Below, piece after piece: positions 18,501 through 25,514 of a stretch of DNA of 64,000 nt (within the stretch, counting starts at the first letter, position 1; every line of letters starts with the position of its first letter). This stretch comes from Streptomyces cadmiisoli. Its GTDB lineage: Bacteria; Actinomycetota; Actinomycetes; Streptomycetales; Streptomycetaceae. Below the pieces are notes generated by a model. It did no database searches. It saw only the letters and a program-made list of their open reading frames with translations, and was not told where the DNA came from. The stretch is taken from positions 496,001 to 560,000 of the forward strand of contig NZ_CP030074.1 in NCBI RefSeq assembly GCF_003261055.1, in the 5' to 3' direction. The translations under genes and the position numbers were made by a program.

Positions 18501-18929
18501 CGGACCTACCGGCTCACCACCGACGTCTCCCGCGCCGCGTCGCTCTCCGCGGTCAGTACCCGCGTGACGGCCGAGTGGACCTTCCGCTCCGCCCACGTGA
18601 CGGGCGACACCCCCGAGCGGCTGCCGCTGTCCGCGGTGCGCTTCACACCCAAGCTCGGGAAGGCCAGCACGGCCGAGGCGGGTACGGCCTTCACCGTCCC
18701 GTTCAAGATCGAGGGCGCCGCCACCGCCGCCACCGCACGCAAGCTCGCGTTCTCGGTGTCCTACGACGGCGGCCGGACCTGGAAGCCGGCCGAGGTGACC
18801 GACCGCGCACGGCTCGAACTGCGCCACCCCGCCCGCCCGGGCACCGTCTCGCTGCGCGCCGCGCTCACGGACGCCGACGGCAACACGATGAAGCAGACGA
18901 TCTACCGCGCCTACCGCACGACCAAGTAG
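15552..18929 (+). CDS. Secreted S8 (subtilisin-like) serine peptidase, large multidomain
   Basis: A 1125-residue exported subtilase. A signal peptide (KHKRRAPVVAFAPLTAVAV..) is followed by an inhibitor-like propeptide (about 50-200, TVTLVTGDKVTTDADGN). The catalytic domain has Asp in VAVLDTGVD (about 250), His in GHGTHVAS (about 283), the oxyanion Asn in VVAAGNSG and Ser in GTSMASPHVAG (about 458). About 650 residues of beta-rich C-terminal domains follow, with no membrane anchor. The GTG start has GAAAGAAAGG upstream. It is a likely extracellular protein-degrading enzyme of mycelium. The leader carries a box shared with the ECF sigma locus downstream, suggesting common control. A strong hairpin terminates the gene. 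Confidence 0.93.
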   Translation: MKHKRRAPVVAFAPLTAVAVATALLSGAAVVQAALGDDATGTGLRSGPAFGVGPGSGGTARTVTLVTGDKVTTDADGNVVGVTAADGREGMAFRISRAADGHTYAVPRDAERLIADGTADRQLFDVTRLLNFGYDDSSRSDLPLIVTYTEDGPVAARALSDSGARVTRDLPSVNGDAVRARKSEAATLWRTLTGSGASARSAAGATSARVEKIWLDGRVEASLDRSTAQIGAPEAWAAGYDGTGVTVAVLDTGVDATHPDLKERIGAQQNFSRSPDSVDRVGHGTHVASTVAGSGARSGGKYKGVAPGARIISGKVLDDNGEGSASGIIAGMQWAVAEGAKVVNLSLGGEDTPETDPVEQAVNELSADSGALFVVAAGNSGPAAATIGTPGSAAAALTVGAVDRADGIADFSSRGLTADGSLKPDLTAPGVDIVAAKAAEGVEGGPASDGYVSMSGTSMASPHVAGAAAILAQRHPDWTGERIKAALTGSAVATPGLSGLAQGTGRTDLARAMGQRVTSSPSLGFGTARWPHTDDKPVTREITYRNDGDEPVTLDLAPEAFGEGGEPAAEGMFVVSPKRLTIAAGGTATAAVTADTRAGTADGAFGGSVTATDGDIVVRTALGVHRESESYDLTIRHLDLRGKPTGDSETGVYGLDGSIWQDHSDHTDGEFTLRLPKGRYTLEGRVSTGADPDDGKLALLLHPKFALTRDTTLVMDARKAKPVRITVPDSAAKHTDATLNFGVDIGGAGYTSTYIMGSFGNLRVGQLGARVPAREAFAQYNGTWTRGTVNYRPAWNRTGDLSGFTVKLQRQNFAELELTLGEPATGKTGSLSAAPLMPNGAWVDFNSDRGALPRTVADYVLPGAKWQYAVNQYGASDADGEPRWEGSQTVTAPRSYSAGKQYTQRFNIGVFGPHLYTAGPESSGAVRLGDGFSAHVPLFSDGAGHVGVSYYTRAKSALYADGTPVFTSDAPLNGAEHTLSAERRTYRLTTDVSRAASLSAVSTRVTAEWTFRSAHVTGDTPERLPLSAVRFTPKLGKASTAEAGTAFTVPFKIEGAATAATARKLAFSVSYDGGRTWKPAEVTDRARLELRHPARPGTVSLRAALTDADGNTMKQTIYRAYRTTK

Positions 18930-18962
18930 GCACTCCGCACCACGAACAGTCCCCACCTCACG

Positions 18963-18996
18963 CGCAAGCCCCGGGCCCGACGGCCCGGGGCTTGCG
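18963..18996 (+). terminator. Rho-independent-type hairpin after S8 peptidase
   Basis: A perfect 15-bp GC-rich stem (18963-18977 with 18982-18996) and CGAC loop, starting 34 bases after the stop codon. There is no U-tract, as usual in Streptomyces. Confidence 0.85.
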
Positions 18997-19294
18997 TGCT
19001 GCCCGGCCCGCCCGCCCGCCCGGCTCGCACGAGAGCGCGACGTATCTCCGTGGCCGACGTGTTTCAGCGTCCGATGTGTCCCCGCGCCTGATGTATCTCC
19101 GTGGCCGGTGGGTCATGTGTCCAGGGCGTGCGTGACCCTCGTCATATTTTGCCCTGTGTGATCTCTTCGCGGCCTGAATGGTGAAATCCCCGGGTTGCCC
19201 CGATTCCCCTGTGTCGGATGGCCGTTCGGGCCGGTCCCGGCGCTCCGGCCGGCGCTCGGCGACCATCCCGGCCCATACATGTGACGTGGCTCAT

Positions 19295-19325
19295 GGGAAC
19301 CCGGGGTGGCCGGTGAGACAGGTTA
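19295..19325 (+). promoter_or_regulatory. Putative autoregulatory ECF promoter
   Basis: GGGAAC (19295-19300) and CAGGTTA (19319-19325) are separated by 18 bases. This resembles an ECF -35/-10 pair and recurs at 15358 and 19963. The downstream box ends about 5 bases before the GTG at 19331, so the transcript would be leaderless or nearly so, which is common for such sigma genes. It is inferred from recurrence, not from a known consensus for this sigma. Confidence 0.45.
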
Positions 19326-19330
19326 GTGAG

Positions 19331-20041
19331 GTGACCACAGATATGCGGACCCGGATCCGGGCCGGCGACCCCAGCGCGTTCGCCGAGCTGTACGACAGTT
19401 ATGCCCGTACCGTCTACAACCATGCCTTCCGGCTCACCGCCGACTGGTCCGCGGCGGAGGACGTGATGGCGGAGACCTTCATGGAGGCCTGGCGGCTGCG
19501 CGACCGGGTCGACGCGGAGGGCGGCTCCCTGCGCCCGTGGGTGCTGGGCGTCGCGACCAATATCGCGCGCGCCCACTACCGCAGCAATCGGCGCTACCGT
19601 TCGGCCGCGAACGCGGCCGCCCAGGCGGAGACGGCCCTGCCCGATCACGCCGACGAGGTCGCGGGCCGGATCGACGACCGGCGGCGGATCGCCGCGGCCC
19701 TGCGTGCGCTGGCCCTCCTGCGCCGTCCCGAGCGCGAGGTCCTGACCCTGTGCCTGTGGGAGGGGCTGGAGTACACGGCCGCCGCGGACGCGCTCGGCAT
19801 CGCCGTCGGCACGGTCCGCTCCCGACTCTCCCGGGCCCGCACCAAGCTGCGCAAGCTCACCGAGGCCGAACTCGCAGGCCCGCCGGCGGGCGACCCGGCG
19901 CGGGTCTCGCCCACCGAGCGGCGGGGCGAGGGGAACTCGGGAATATCCGCCCCCCGAAACATGGAACTCGGCCACCCGGATCGACAGGTAAGAGGGGACC
20001 GTATCAACACGATCCGGCCCGTATCGGGAGGGAACCGATGA
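19331..20041 (+). CDS. ECF-type RNA polymerase sigma factor
   Basis: A 236-residue sigma-70-family factor. Region 2 (about 8-80) contains DPSAFAELYDSYARTVYNHA, split here into the sigma-2.1 helix and the core-binding motif SAAEDVMAETFMEAWRLR. Region 4 (about 125-180) has RPEREVLTLCLWEGLEYTAA and VGTVRSRLSRARTKLRKL. A hydrophilic tail of about 50 residues follows. I chose the GTG at 19331 (alternative ATG at 19343) because the putative promoter abuts it. Its stop overlaps the next start (ATGA), giving translational coupling to a CU044_5270-type membrane protein, the usual partner and a possible anti-sigma factor. Confidence 0.92.
   Translation: MTTDMRTRIRAGDPSAFAELYDSYARTVYNHAFRLTADWSAAEDVMAETFMEAWRLRDRVDAEGGSLRPWVLGVATNIARAHYRSNRRYRSAANAAAQAETALPDHADEVAGRIDDRRRIAAALRALALLRRPEREVLTLCLWEGLEYTAAADALGIAVGTVRSRLSRARTKLRKLTEAELAGPPAGDPARVSPTERRGEGNSGISAPRNMELGHPDRQVRGDRINTIRPVSGGNR
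19963..19991 (+). promoter_or_regulatory. GGAAC-N16-CAGGTAA box inside the sigma gene
   Basis: GGAACT (19963-19968) and CAGGTAA (19985-19991) lie within the 3' end of the sigma gene, 47 bases before the partner gene start. The bases encode the sigma tail, so the match may be coincidental. The same bases persist in the non-coding copy at 15358-15440. Confidence 0.35.
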
Positions 20042-21144
20042 AAGCGAATCAGTCCCGGCAGAGTCCGGCTGAGTGGGAGGAGAGCGCGTCTCTCCTGCCG
20101 CAGACTGGACGCGATCTTCCGACGGGCCGTCACCAGTTCCACAGGGAGCGTCTGATGGCCCACATCCAGCAGGACATGCAGCGGGAAGAGAACCCGGCGA
20201 GCACGGGCGCCGCCCGGCCGCGCACACGGGGCTTCCGGCTGCCGCGTCCGGCGATCCTGCTGCCCGCGTCCGCCCTCGCCGTGGCCGGCGCGGTCGTCGC
20301 CGGCACGGCGTTGAACAGCGGGACCGGCGCGAACCCCGCTGAGTTCGCCACCGGACCGGCACTGACCACGCAGCTCGGCAGCACGACCACCAAGGGCGTG
20401 CCGCAACTGCTCGACCAGGTATCGCTGGTGGCGGGGGAGGGCTCCCGGCCGGAGGTGAAGCCCGGCCAGTACATCTACATCGAGTCCAAGTCGGCCCAGA
20501 CCTTCGTCAAGACGGTCCACGGCAAGAGCAGTCTTGCCAGCCACCCCCTGCACAGGCGCCAGGTCTGGATGTCCGCCGACGGAACCAAGGGCTGGCTGAT
20601 CGACCCGGCGGTCAACGACAGCCCCGAGGGCGAGACGCTGAGCCTGCCCGACGAGAAGGGCAACACCCCCAAGGCGCACATGGGTGCCCCGTCGTACGAC
20701 TTCCTGGCCGCCCTGCCCACCGACCCCGACCAGCTGCTGGAGCTGATCTACAAGAAGACCAAGGGGCAGGGCAACACCCCCGACCAGCAGGCGTTCACCA
20801 CGATCGGCGACCTGGTCAGTGAAAGCCTGCCGCCGGCCGAGCTGAATTCGGCGCTGTTCAAGGCGGCGGCGAAGATCCCCGGCGTCTTCGTGGTCAACGA
20901 CGCTCAGGACGCGGTCGGCCGTACCGGGGTCGCGGTGGCACGGCTGGACGAGACCAGCGGCGCGCGCGAGGAGTGGATCTTCGACAAGAAGACCCATGTC
21001 TTCCTCGGCGCGCGCATTGTGCAGGTCAAGCAGGTCTCCGAGTACGGTGTCGTGATGAAGCCGGGGACGGTGCAGTACACCGACGCCATCATCAACCGGG
21101 CGATCGTCGACGGCATCAAGCAGACGCCCGGGCAGGGTGCCTGA
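20038..21144 (+). CDS. CU044_5270-type membrane protein, sigma partner
   Basis: A 368-residue single-pass protein. A cytoplasmic N-terminus of about 75 residues (PAEWEESASLLPQTGRDLP, DLPTGRHQFHRERLM) precedes one membrane span (ILLPASALAVAGAVVAGTAL) and a large extracytoplasmic domain. That domain has VKPGQYIYIESKSAQ, WMSADGTKGWLIDP and a C-terminal ARIVQVKQVSEYGVVMKPG, as in the CU044_5270 family encoded beside ECF sigma factors. The start overlaps the sigma stop (ATGA), with GGGAGGGA upstream. Topology and coupling suggest it tethers or senses for the sigma factor. This is family-level inference. A hairpin follows. Confidence 0.86.
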   Translation: MKANQSRQSPAEWEESASLLPQTGRDLPTGRHQFHRERLMAHIQQDMQREENPASTGAARPRTRGFRLPRPAILLPASALAVAGAVVAGTALNSGTGANPAEFATGPALTTQLGSTTTKGVPQLLDQVSLVAGEGSRPEVKPGQYIYIESKSAQTFVKTVHGKSSLASHPLHRRQVWMSADGTKGWLIDPAVNDSPEGETLSLPDEKGNTPKAHMGAPSYDFLAALPTDPDQLLELIYKKTKGQGNTPDQQAFTTIGDLVSESLPPAELNSALFKAAAKIPGVFVVNDAQDAVGRTGVAVARLDETSGAREEWIFDKKTHVFLGARIVQVKQVSEYGVVMKPGTVQYTDAIINRAIVDGIKQTPGQGA

Positions 21145-21194
21145 CGTTTCATCATCCCGCCCGGGGTTGTCGACGCCCGGCGCGGGCCCGCACA

Positions 21195-21224
21195 TGTGGC
21201 CTCCGTCCCAGGACGGAGGCCACA
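21195..21224. terminator. Bidirectional hairpin terminator
   Basis: A perfect 14-base inverted repeat (21195-21208 with 21211-21224) lies between the convergent CU044_5270-type and PaaX-type genes. It can serve both strands. Confidence 0.85.
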
Positions 21225-21312
21225 CGCGCATGAGCGACAGGCCCGCGGCGGCGCCGTCATCACCACGGCGGGGTGACCGAGGGGGCCGGCGGAGTCAGGC
21301 GGCCCGGTCCGC

Positions 21313-22221
21313 TCAGTCCCGCAGCGGCATCGTCTCCAGCAACCGCTGGGCCGACGCCAGGGCCACCGGGTCCATGCGGGCTTCGGCGCGGCGGAAGACG
21401 CCCTGCGCCGCGGCGGCGGGCCAGTCGGCGGGCAGGTGCTGGGCGGGCAGGTACGGGTCGGCCCGGATCACCAGCAGCCACTCCGTCAGCAGGCGCAGTT
21501 GGAGCGCGATCGCGTCGGCGTCGGCGGCCGGGATCGTGCCGTCGCGGCCGTCGGCGAAAGCGGACCAGCGATGCCGGAAGGCCCGGTAGCCGGCGGCCGG
21601 CGTGTCCAGATCCCAGGTGTCGTGGATCATGCGGTCGGTGTCGGTGGCCGGATCGGCGGTGGACCGGAACACCCGCAAGTAGGAGGCGAGTTCGGTGTCC
21701 TCCGTGAGGCGGGTGACGTCCGCGGCGCCGGGCGCGATCCACAGGCCGCCGATCAGCGGGGCGAATCCGGCCCAGGTGAGCCGGGAGCGCAGATCGTGGC
21801 GGCGTCGCTGCTCCGCCTCGGGCAGGGAGAAGGCGAGCAGCGTCCAGGTGCCGTCCCAGTCCTTGTTGACGGCGTCGCGGGCGAGCAGCCGCTGCTTGCC
21901 GTCTTCGAGGATCGCGGTCGCGCGGTCGGTGAGGCCGAAGTACATACGCCGTCCCGCGCGGCGGCGCCGCAACAGGCCGCGGTCGACCATGCGGCTCAGT
22001 GTCGAGCGCGTCGCGCGTTCGCCCACCCCGGTGTGGGCGAGGACGTCGATGATGCTGCCGGAGTAGACGCACAGGTCGCTGCCCAGCACGAAGTTGCCGA
22101 GGAAGTTGAGCATGAGCGACTGAGGTCTGAGTGCCGGCCCGCTCCCCGGTTCCGCCCCGGCCGTGTCCTCGTGGGCCGTGTCCTCGTCGGGACCGCCTTT
22201 CCCGACGTCGCTCTGGATCAT
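21313..22221 (-). CDS. PaaX-family transcriptional regulator
   Basis: A 302-residue regulator of the PaaX type, the family that includes the phenylacetyl-CoA-responsive repressor of phenylacetate catabolism. The N-terminal winged helix has GERATRSTLSRMVDRGLLRR and a basic wing RRAGRRMYFGLT. The middle domain has the typical DWDGTWTLLAFSLPEAEQRR segment, and a C-terminal helical domain includes AYRAFRHRW-like residues (GYRAFRHRWSAF). It is divergent from an acyl-CoA ligase/acyl-CoA dehydrogenase pair, which it probably represses until a CoA-thioester accumulates (inference). The ATG is at 22221. Confidence 0.9.
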   Translation of the reverse strand: MIQSDVGKGGPDEDTAHEDTAGAEPGSGPALRPQSLMLNFLGNFVLGSDLCVYSGSIIDVLAHTGVGERATRSTLSRMVDRGLLRRRRAGRRMYFGLTDRATAILEDGKQRLLARDAVNKDWDGTWTLLAFSLPEAEQRRRHDLRSRLTWAGFAPLIGGLWIAPGAADVTRLTEDTELASYLRVFRSTADPATDTDRMIHDTWDLDTPAAGYRAFRHRWSAFADGRDGTIPAADADAIALQLRLLTEWLLVIRADPYLPAQHLPADWPAAAAQGVFRRAEARMDPVALASAQRLLETMPLRD

Positions 22222-22540
22222 GCGTCCCTCCCGGGTACGTCACCGGCCGACCGACCGCGCTCAATGTTGCGCATTTTCTTGACCATAGTCGAAGAACTGC
22301 ATAACTTCAGCTCCGACGTACCGGACAGCCTGCCCCTCCACTGGAGCTCCCCTTGGATCCTTCCGGGAAAGTCGCCGCTGCCATCGGCAGCGGGGCCGGT
22401 CCCGGAATCGACCGCGCTCGTGCCCTCGCCGAGGTCCGGCTTCTCATGTTCACGGAGGACGCGGCCCGTCCTCCCGGCCCGGCCGAGGTCTGAACGCACC
22501 ACGCACCCGCTTGCTCCCTGGGACGCAAAGGAGCGTCTAC
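22222..22540. other. Divergent intergenic region between PaaX-type and acyl-CoA ligase genes
   Basis: No gene is seen in these 319 bases. The PaaX-side part (22258-22310) is clearly A+T-richer than its surroundings and holds the candidate promoter listed separately, so the operator is probably here. Confidence 0.5.
22279..22307 (+). promoter_or_regulatory. Candidate promoter for acyl-CoA ligase operon
   Basis: TTGACC (22279-22284) and TAACTT (22302-22307) are spaced 17 bases apart in an A+T-rich patch. This is a vegetative-type sigma-70 arrangement and would leave a leader of about 225 bases. Confidence 0.35.
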
Positions 22541-24052
22541 ATGCGCAACCACGGCATCGGTTCCTGGACGCGGCGGCGCTCGCGGAAGAACCCCCGCCGC
22601 GTCGCCCTCGTCCACCACGACACCCGGATCACCTACGGCCAACTGCACGACCGCACCGTCCGGCTGGCCCATCACCTGCGGCACCTGGGCGTCCGCCGGG
22701 GCGACCGGATCGCCTACCTCGGGCCGAACCACCCCGCGTACCTGGAGACGATGTTCGCCACGTCCCTCCTCGGTGCCGTGTTCGTCCCGCTCAACACCCG
22801 CCTCGCCGAGCCCGAACTGCGGCAGTGCCTGTCCGACTCCGGCTCCTTGGTCCTCGTCCACTCCCCGGTGTTCGCCGCTTTCGCCGACGCCTGCGGTGTC
22901 ATCCGGCGGGTGTCCGTGGACGCCTCGTACGAGCGGGCACTGGCCGGGGCCGAGACCACCGAGATCGACGAGCACGTCTCCGGCGACGACCTGGCGATGA
23001 TCATGTACACCTCGGGCACGACCGGCCGTGCCAAGGGCGCCATGCTGACGCATGCCAACGTCATCTGGAACTGCCACAACATGCTGGTCGACATGGACTT
23101 CGCCTCGGACGAGGTGACCCTGCTGTCCGCACCGCTGTTCCACACCGCGTGCCTGAACGTGGCGTGCCTGCCGACGCTCCTCAAGGGCGGAACGGTCGTG
23201 CTCGAAGAGACGTTCTCGCCGTCCCGCACCCTCGACCTGATCGAGGAACACGCCGTCACCGCCATGTTCGGCGTGCCGACGATGTTCCAGCAGATCGCCG
23301 CCGAGGAGCGATTCGACCGGGCCGACTTCTCGTCCATGCGGTTCCTGATGTGCGGTGCGGCCCCCGTACCGCTCGCGCTGATCGAGACGTATCAACAACG
23401 AGGTCTGATCCTGCTCCAGGGTTACGGAATGACCGAGGCCTCCGCGGGCATCGCCGTGCTGGACTCGGAGCACGCCGTGGCCAAGGTCGGCAGCGCGGGG
23501 CTGCCGCAGTTCTACACCGACGTGCGTGTCGTCGATGCCGCCGGCCGGGACACCGCCCCCGGCGAGCGCGGCGAACTGCTCGTCGAGGGCCCGTCGGTGA
23601 TCCCCGGCTACTGGGGTCTGCCGGCGGAGACGCTGGCTGCCTTCACCGACGGATGGCTCCGCTCCGGTGACGTGGCCGTGCGCGACGACGACGGCTACCT
23701 CACCATCGTCGACCGGATCAAAGACATGATCATCTCGGGTGGGGAGAACATCTATCCGGCCGAGGTGGAGAACGCGCTGTACCAGCATTCGGCCGTGGCG
23801 GACTGCGCCGTGATCGGCGTACCCGACGAGCAGTGGGGCGAGGTCGGCCGCGCCGTGGTCGTCCGCGCGCGGGGCGAGGCGGCCACCGCCGAGGACATCC
23901 TCTCCTTCCTCGAAGGGCGGCTCGCCCGCTACAAGATCCCCAAATCGGTCGTCTTCACCGACGCACTGCCCCGCAGCGGCGTCGGCAAGCTCCTCAAGCC
24001 CCTGATCCGGAAGACCTACGGGACCCTCTCGTCCTCCGGAACCACCGCGTGA
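22541..24052 (+). CDS. Acyl-CoA ligase (AMP-dependent synthetase)
   Basis: A 503-residue ANL-superfamily enzyme that would adenylate a carboxylate and transfer it to CoA. The phosphate-binding loop MYTSGTTGRAKGAML is at about 154-168, the LLQGYGMTEAS motif at about 290, and the hinge/C-domain motifs DGWLRSGDVAV and SGGENIYPAEVE at about 370-410. The catalytic Lys is near the end in SGVGKLLK. Length and motifs match the medium/long-chain or FadD-like group. The ATG has AAAGGAG 7 bases upstream. It is followed by an acyl-CoA dehydrogenase on the same strand and is divergent from a PaaX-type regulator, so a fatty- or aryl-acyl catabolic operon is likely. Confidence 0.92.
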   Translation: MRNHGIGSWTRRRSRKNPRRVALVHHDTRITYGQLHDRTVRLAHHLRHLGVRRGDRIAYLGPNHPAYLETMFATSLLGAVFVPLNTRLAEPELRQCLSDSGSLVLVHSPVFAAFADACGVIRRVSVDASYERALAGAETTEIDEHVSGDDLAMIMYTSGTTGRAKGAMLTHANVIWNCHNMLVDMDFASDEVTLLSAPLFHTACLNVACLPTLLKGGTVVLEETFSPSRTLDLIEEHAVTAMFGVPTMFQQIAAEERFDRADFSSMRFLMCGAAPVPLALIETYQQRGLILLQGYGMTEASAGIAVLDSEHAVAKVGSAGLPQFYTDVRVVDAAGRDTAPGERGELLVEGPSVIPGYWGLPAETLAAFTDGWLRSGDVAVRDDDGYLTIVDRIKDMIISGGENIYPAEVENALYQHSAVADCAVIGVPDEQWGEVGRAVVVRARGEAATAEDILSFLEGRLARYKIPKSVVFTDALPRSGVGKLLKPLIRKTYGTLSSSGTTA

Positions 24053-24054
24053 CC

Positions 24055-24095
24055 GTGCCTTGATCCCGTCGACGCCGTCGACGGGATCAAGGCAC
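24055..24095 (+). terminator. Perfect 19-bp hairpin between ligase and dehydrogenase genes
   Basis: Bases 24055-24073 are an exact inverted repeat of 24077-24095 around a GCC loop. The stem starts two bases after the ligase stop and ends 85 bases before the dehydrogenase start. There is no U-tract. It could be a partial terminator, an mRNA-stabilising hairpin or a protein-binding site. Confidence 0.65.
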
Positions 24096-24179
24096 GCCGG
24101 GCACCGGACCCGGCCGCACCGGCGGCCGGCCACCACGCCCGATCACGGCCCCCTTCCTTCTCCGCACCGAGGTGATGTC

Positions 24180-25319
24180 ATGCCTTCCTCCCTGTTCACC
24201 GACGACCAAGAGGCGTTGCGGTCCATGGTCCGCGACTTCGTCGACCGTGAGGTCGCCCCGTACGTGGAGGAGTGGGAGCGGGCGGGACTCATCGAACCGA
24301 AGTTGCAGGCCAAGGCGGGCGGCCTGGGCCTGCTCGGATTCGCGGTGCCCGAGCAGTACGGCGGCTCAGGCACCGACGACTACCGTTTCCGCTGCGTGAT
24401 CATGGAGGAGCTCGCCCGGGTCGGCGCGGCGGCGGTGAACGTCGCGTTCGGCGGCTTCGACGACCTCGTGGGCCCGTATCTGACCGACCTCGGCACGGAG
24501 GAGCAGAGGCAGCGGTGGCTGCCCGGCCTGTGCGCGGGCGAGTTGCGCACGGCCATCGCCATGACCGAACCCGAGACCGGCAGCGACCTGCGCGGCATCA
24601 GGACGACGGCCGTGCGCGAAGGCGGCGGCTGGGTTCTGAACGGCAGCAAGACCTTCATCACCAGCGGCGCCCAGGCCGACGTCGTGGTGACCTTCGCCCG
24701 CACCGGGGAGGGAGAGTTCAGCCTGTTCCTGCTGGAGAAGGGGATGCCCGGTTTCACGCAGGGCCGCCGCCTGGACAAGCTGGGGCAGCGTGGCGAGGAC
24801 GTGTCCGAACTGTTCTTCGACGACGTGCGCCTGCCGCACGACAGCCTGCTGGGAACCGAGGGCGCAGGCTTCCGGTACCTGATGGAGCGGTTGCCCAAGG
24901 AGCGCCTGTTCATCGCGTACTACGGCCTGGCCGCCGCCGAGGCCGCGCTCGACTGGACCATCGCCTACACCCGGCAGCGCCGGGCCTTCGGCCGTCCCGT
25001 GGCCGACTTCCAGGCCACGAGGTTCACCCTGGCCGAGCTGTCCACGGAGATCGATGTCACCCGTGCCTACCTGGAGCGCTGTGTACTCGCCGTGAACTCC
25101 GGGACGCTGACCGCCGTCGACGCCGCCAAGGCGAAGTGGTGGGCCACGGAACTGCAGAACCGCGTCATCGACCGGTGCCTCCAACTGCACGGCGGCTACG
25201 GATACATGCGTGAGTACCCGATCGCGCGGGCCTACGCGGACGCCCGGGTGTCCACGGTCTATGGGGGCACCACCGAGATCATGAAGGAGATCGTGGGCCG
25301 GGACCTGGTGAGGCCATGA
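24180..25319 (+). CDS. Acyl-CoA dehydrogenase
   Basis: A 379-residue FAD-dependent enzyme that desaturates acyl-CoA at the alpha-beta position. The family order is intact: an N-terminal helical domain (FTDDQEALRSMVRDFVDREV), a FAD-contact strand AIAMTEPETGSDLRGI (about 120-135), NGSKTFITSG (about 156), and the C-terminal signature LQLHGGYGYMREYPIARAY followed by YGGTTEIMKEIVGRDL. The Glu of TTEIMKEI is conserved, but the catalytic base is not assignable by eye. GAGGTG precedes the ATG. It probably works on the product of the upstream ligase. Confidence 0.92.
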   Translation: MPSSLFTDDQEALRSMVRDFVDREVAPYVEEWERAGLIEPKLQAKAGGLGLLGFAVPEQYGGSGTDDYRFRCVIMEELARVGAAAVNVAFGGFDDLVGPYLTDLGTEEQRQRWLPGLCAGELRTAIAMTEPETGSDLRGIRTTAVREGGGWVLNGSKTFITSGAQADVVVTFARTGEGEFSLFLLEKGMPGFTQGRRLDKLGQRGEDVSELFFDDVRLPHDSLLGTEGAGFRYLMERLPKERLFIAYYGLAAAEAALDWTIAYTRQRRAFGRPVADFQATRFTLAELSTEIDVTRAYLERCVLAVNSGTLTAVDAAKAKWWATELQNRVIDRCLQLHGGYGYMREYPIARAYADARVSTVYGGTTEIMKEIVGRDLVRP

Positions 25320-25370
25320 GGGCGGAAGCGGCAGGTCACCGGTGAGCTGCCGCACACACCTCGGGCGGTG

Positions 25371-25418
25371 ACGACACGGCGCCCCCACCCGGCGGGCCGG
25401 GTGGGGGCGCCGTGTCGT
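25371..25418. terminator. Very strong hairpin between convergent genes
   Basis: A perfect inverted repeat of 23 bases (25371-25393 with 25396-25418) leaves a minimal loop. It lies 52 bases after the acyl-CoA dehydrogenase and 97 bases beyond the end of the opposing flavoprotein gene, so it can stop transcription from both sides. Confidence 0.9.
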
Positions 25419-25514
25419 CGCACTGTTCGCGGGGGCCGCGTTCGCGTACGCCGTCGACGGGGTCGCCGACCGCTGGTGGCCGCCGCGTGCGCCGAAGACG
25501 GTGCCGACCGGTGG

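Larger units (their letters stand above)
18930..19330. other. Intergenic region with terminator, 15-bp direct repeat and sigma promoter
   Basis: Besides the hairpin, a 15-base element beginning GTATCTCCGTGG occurs twice, at 19042-19056 and 19093-19107 (51-base period), with looser GATGTGTC copies between. Its role is unknown. The right end holds a putative ECF promoter. No gene is seen. Confidence 0.5.

Noticed and set aside
17115..18956. 613-codon minus-strand frame
   Set aside because: Antisense shadow of the first S8 peptidase gene.
22307..24136. 609-codon minus-strand frame
   Set aside because: Antisense to the acyl-CoA ligase gene, which has all ANL motifs on the plus strand.
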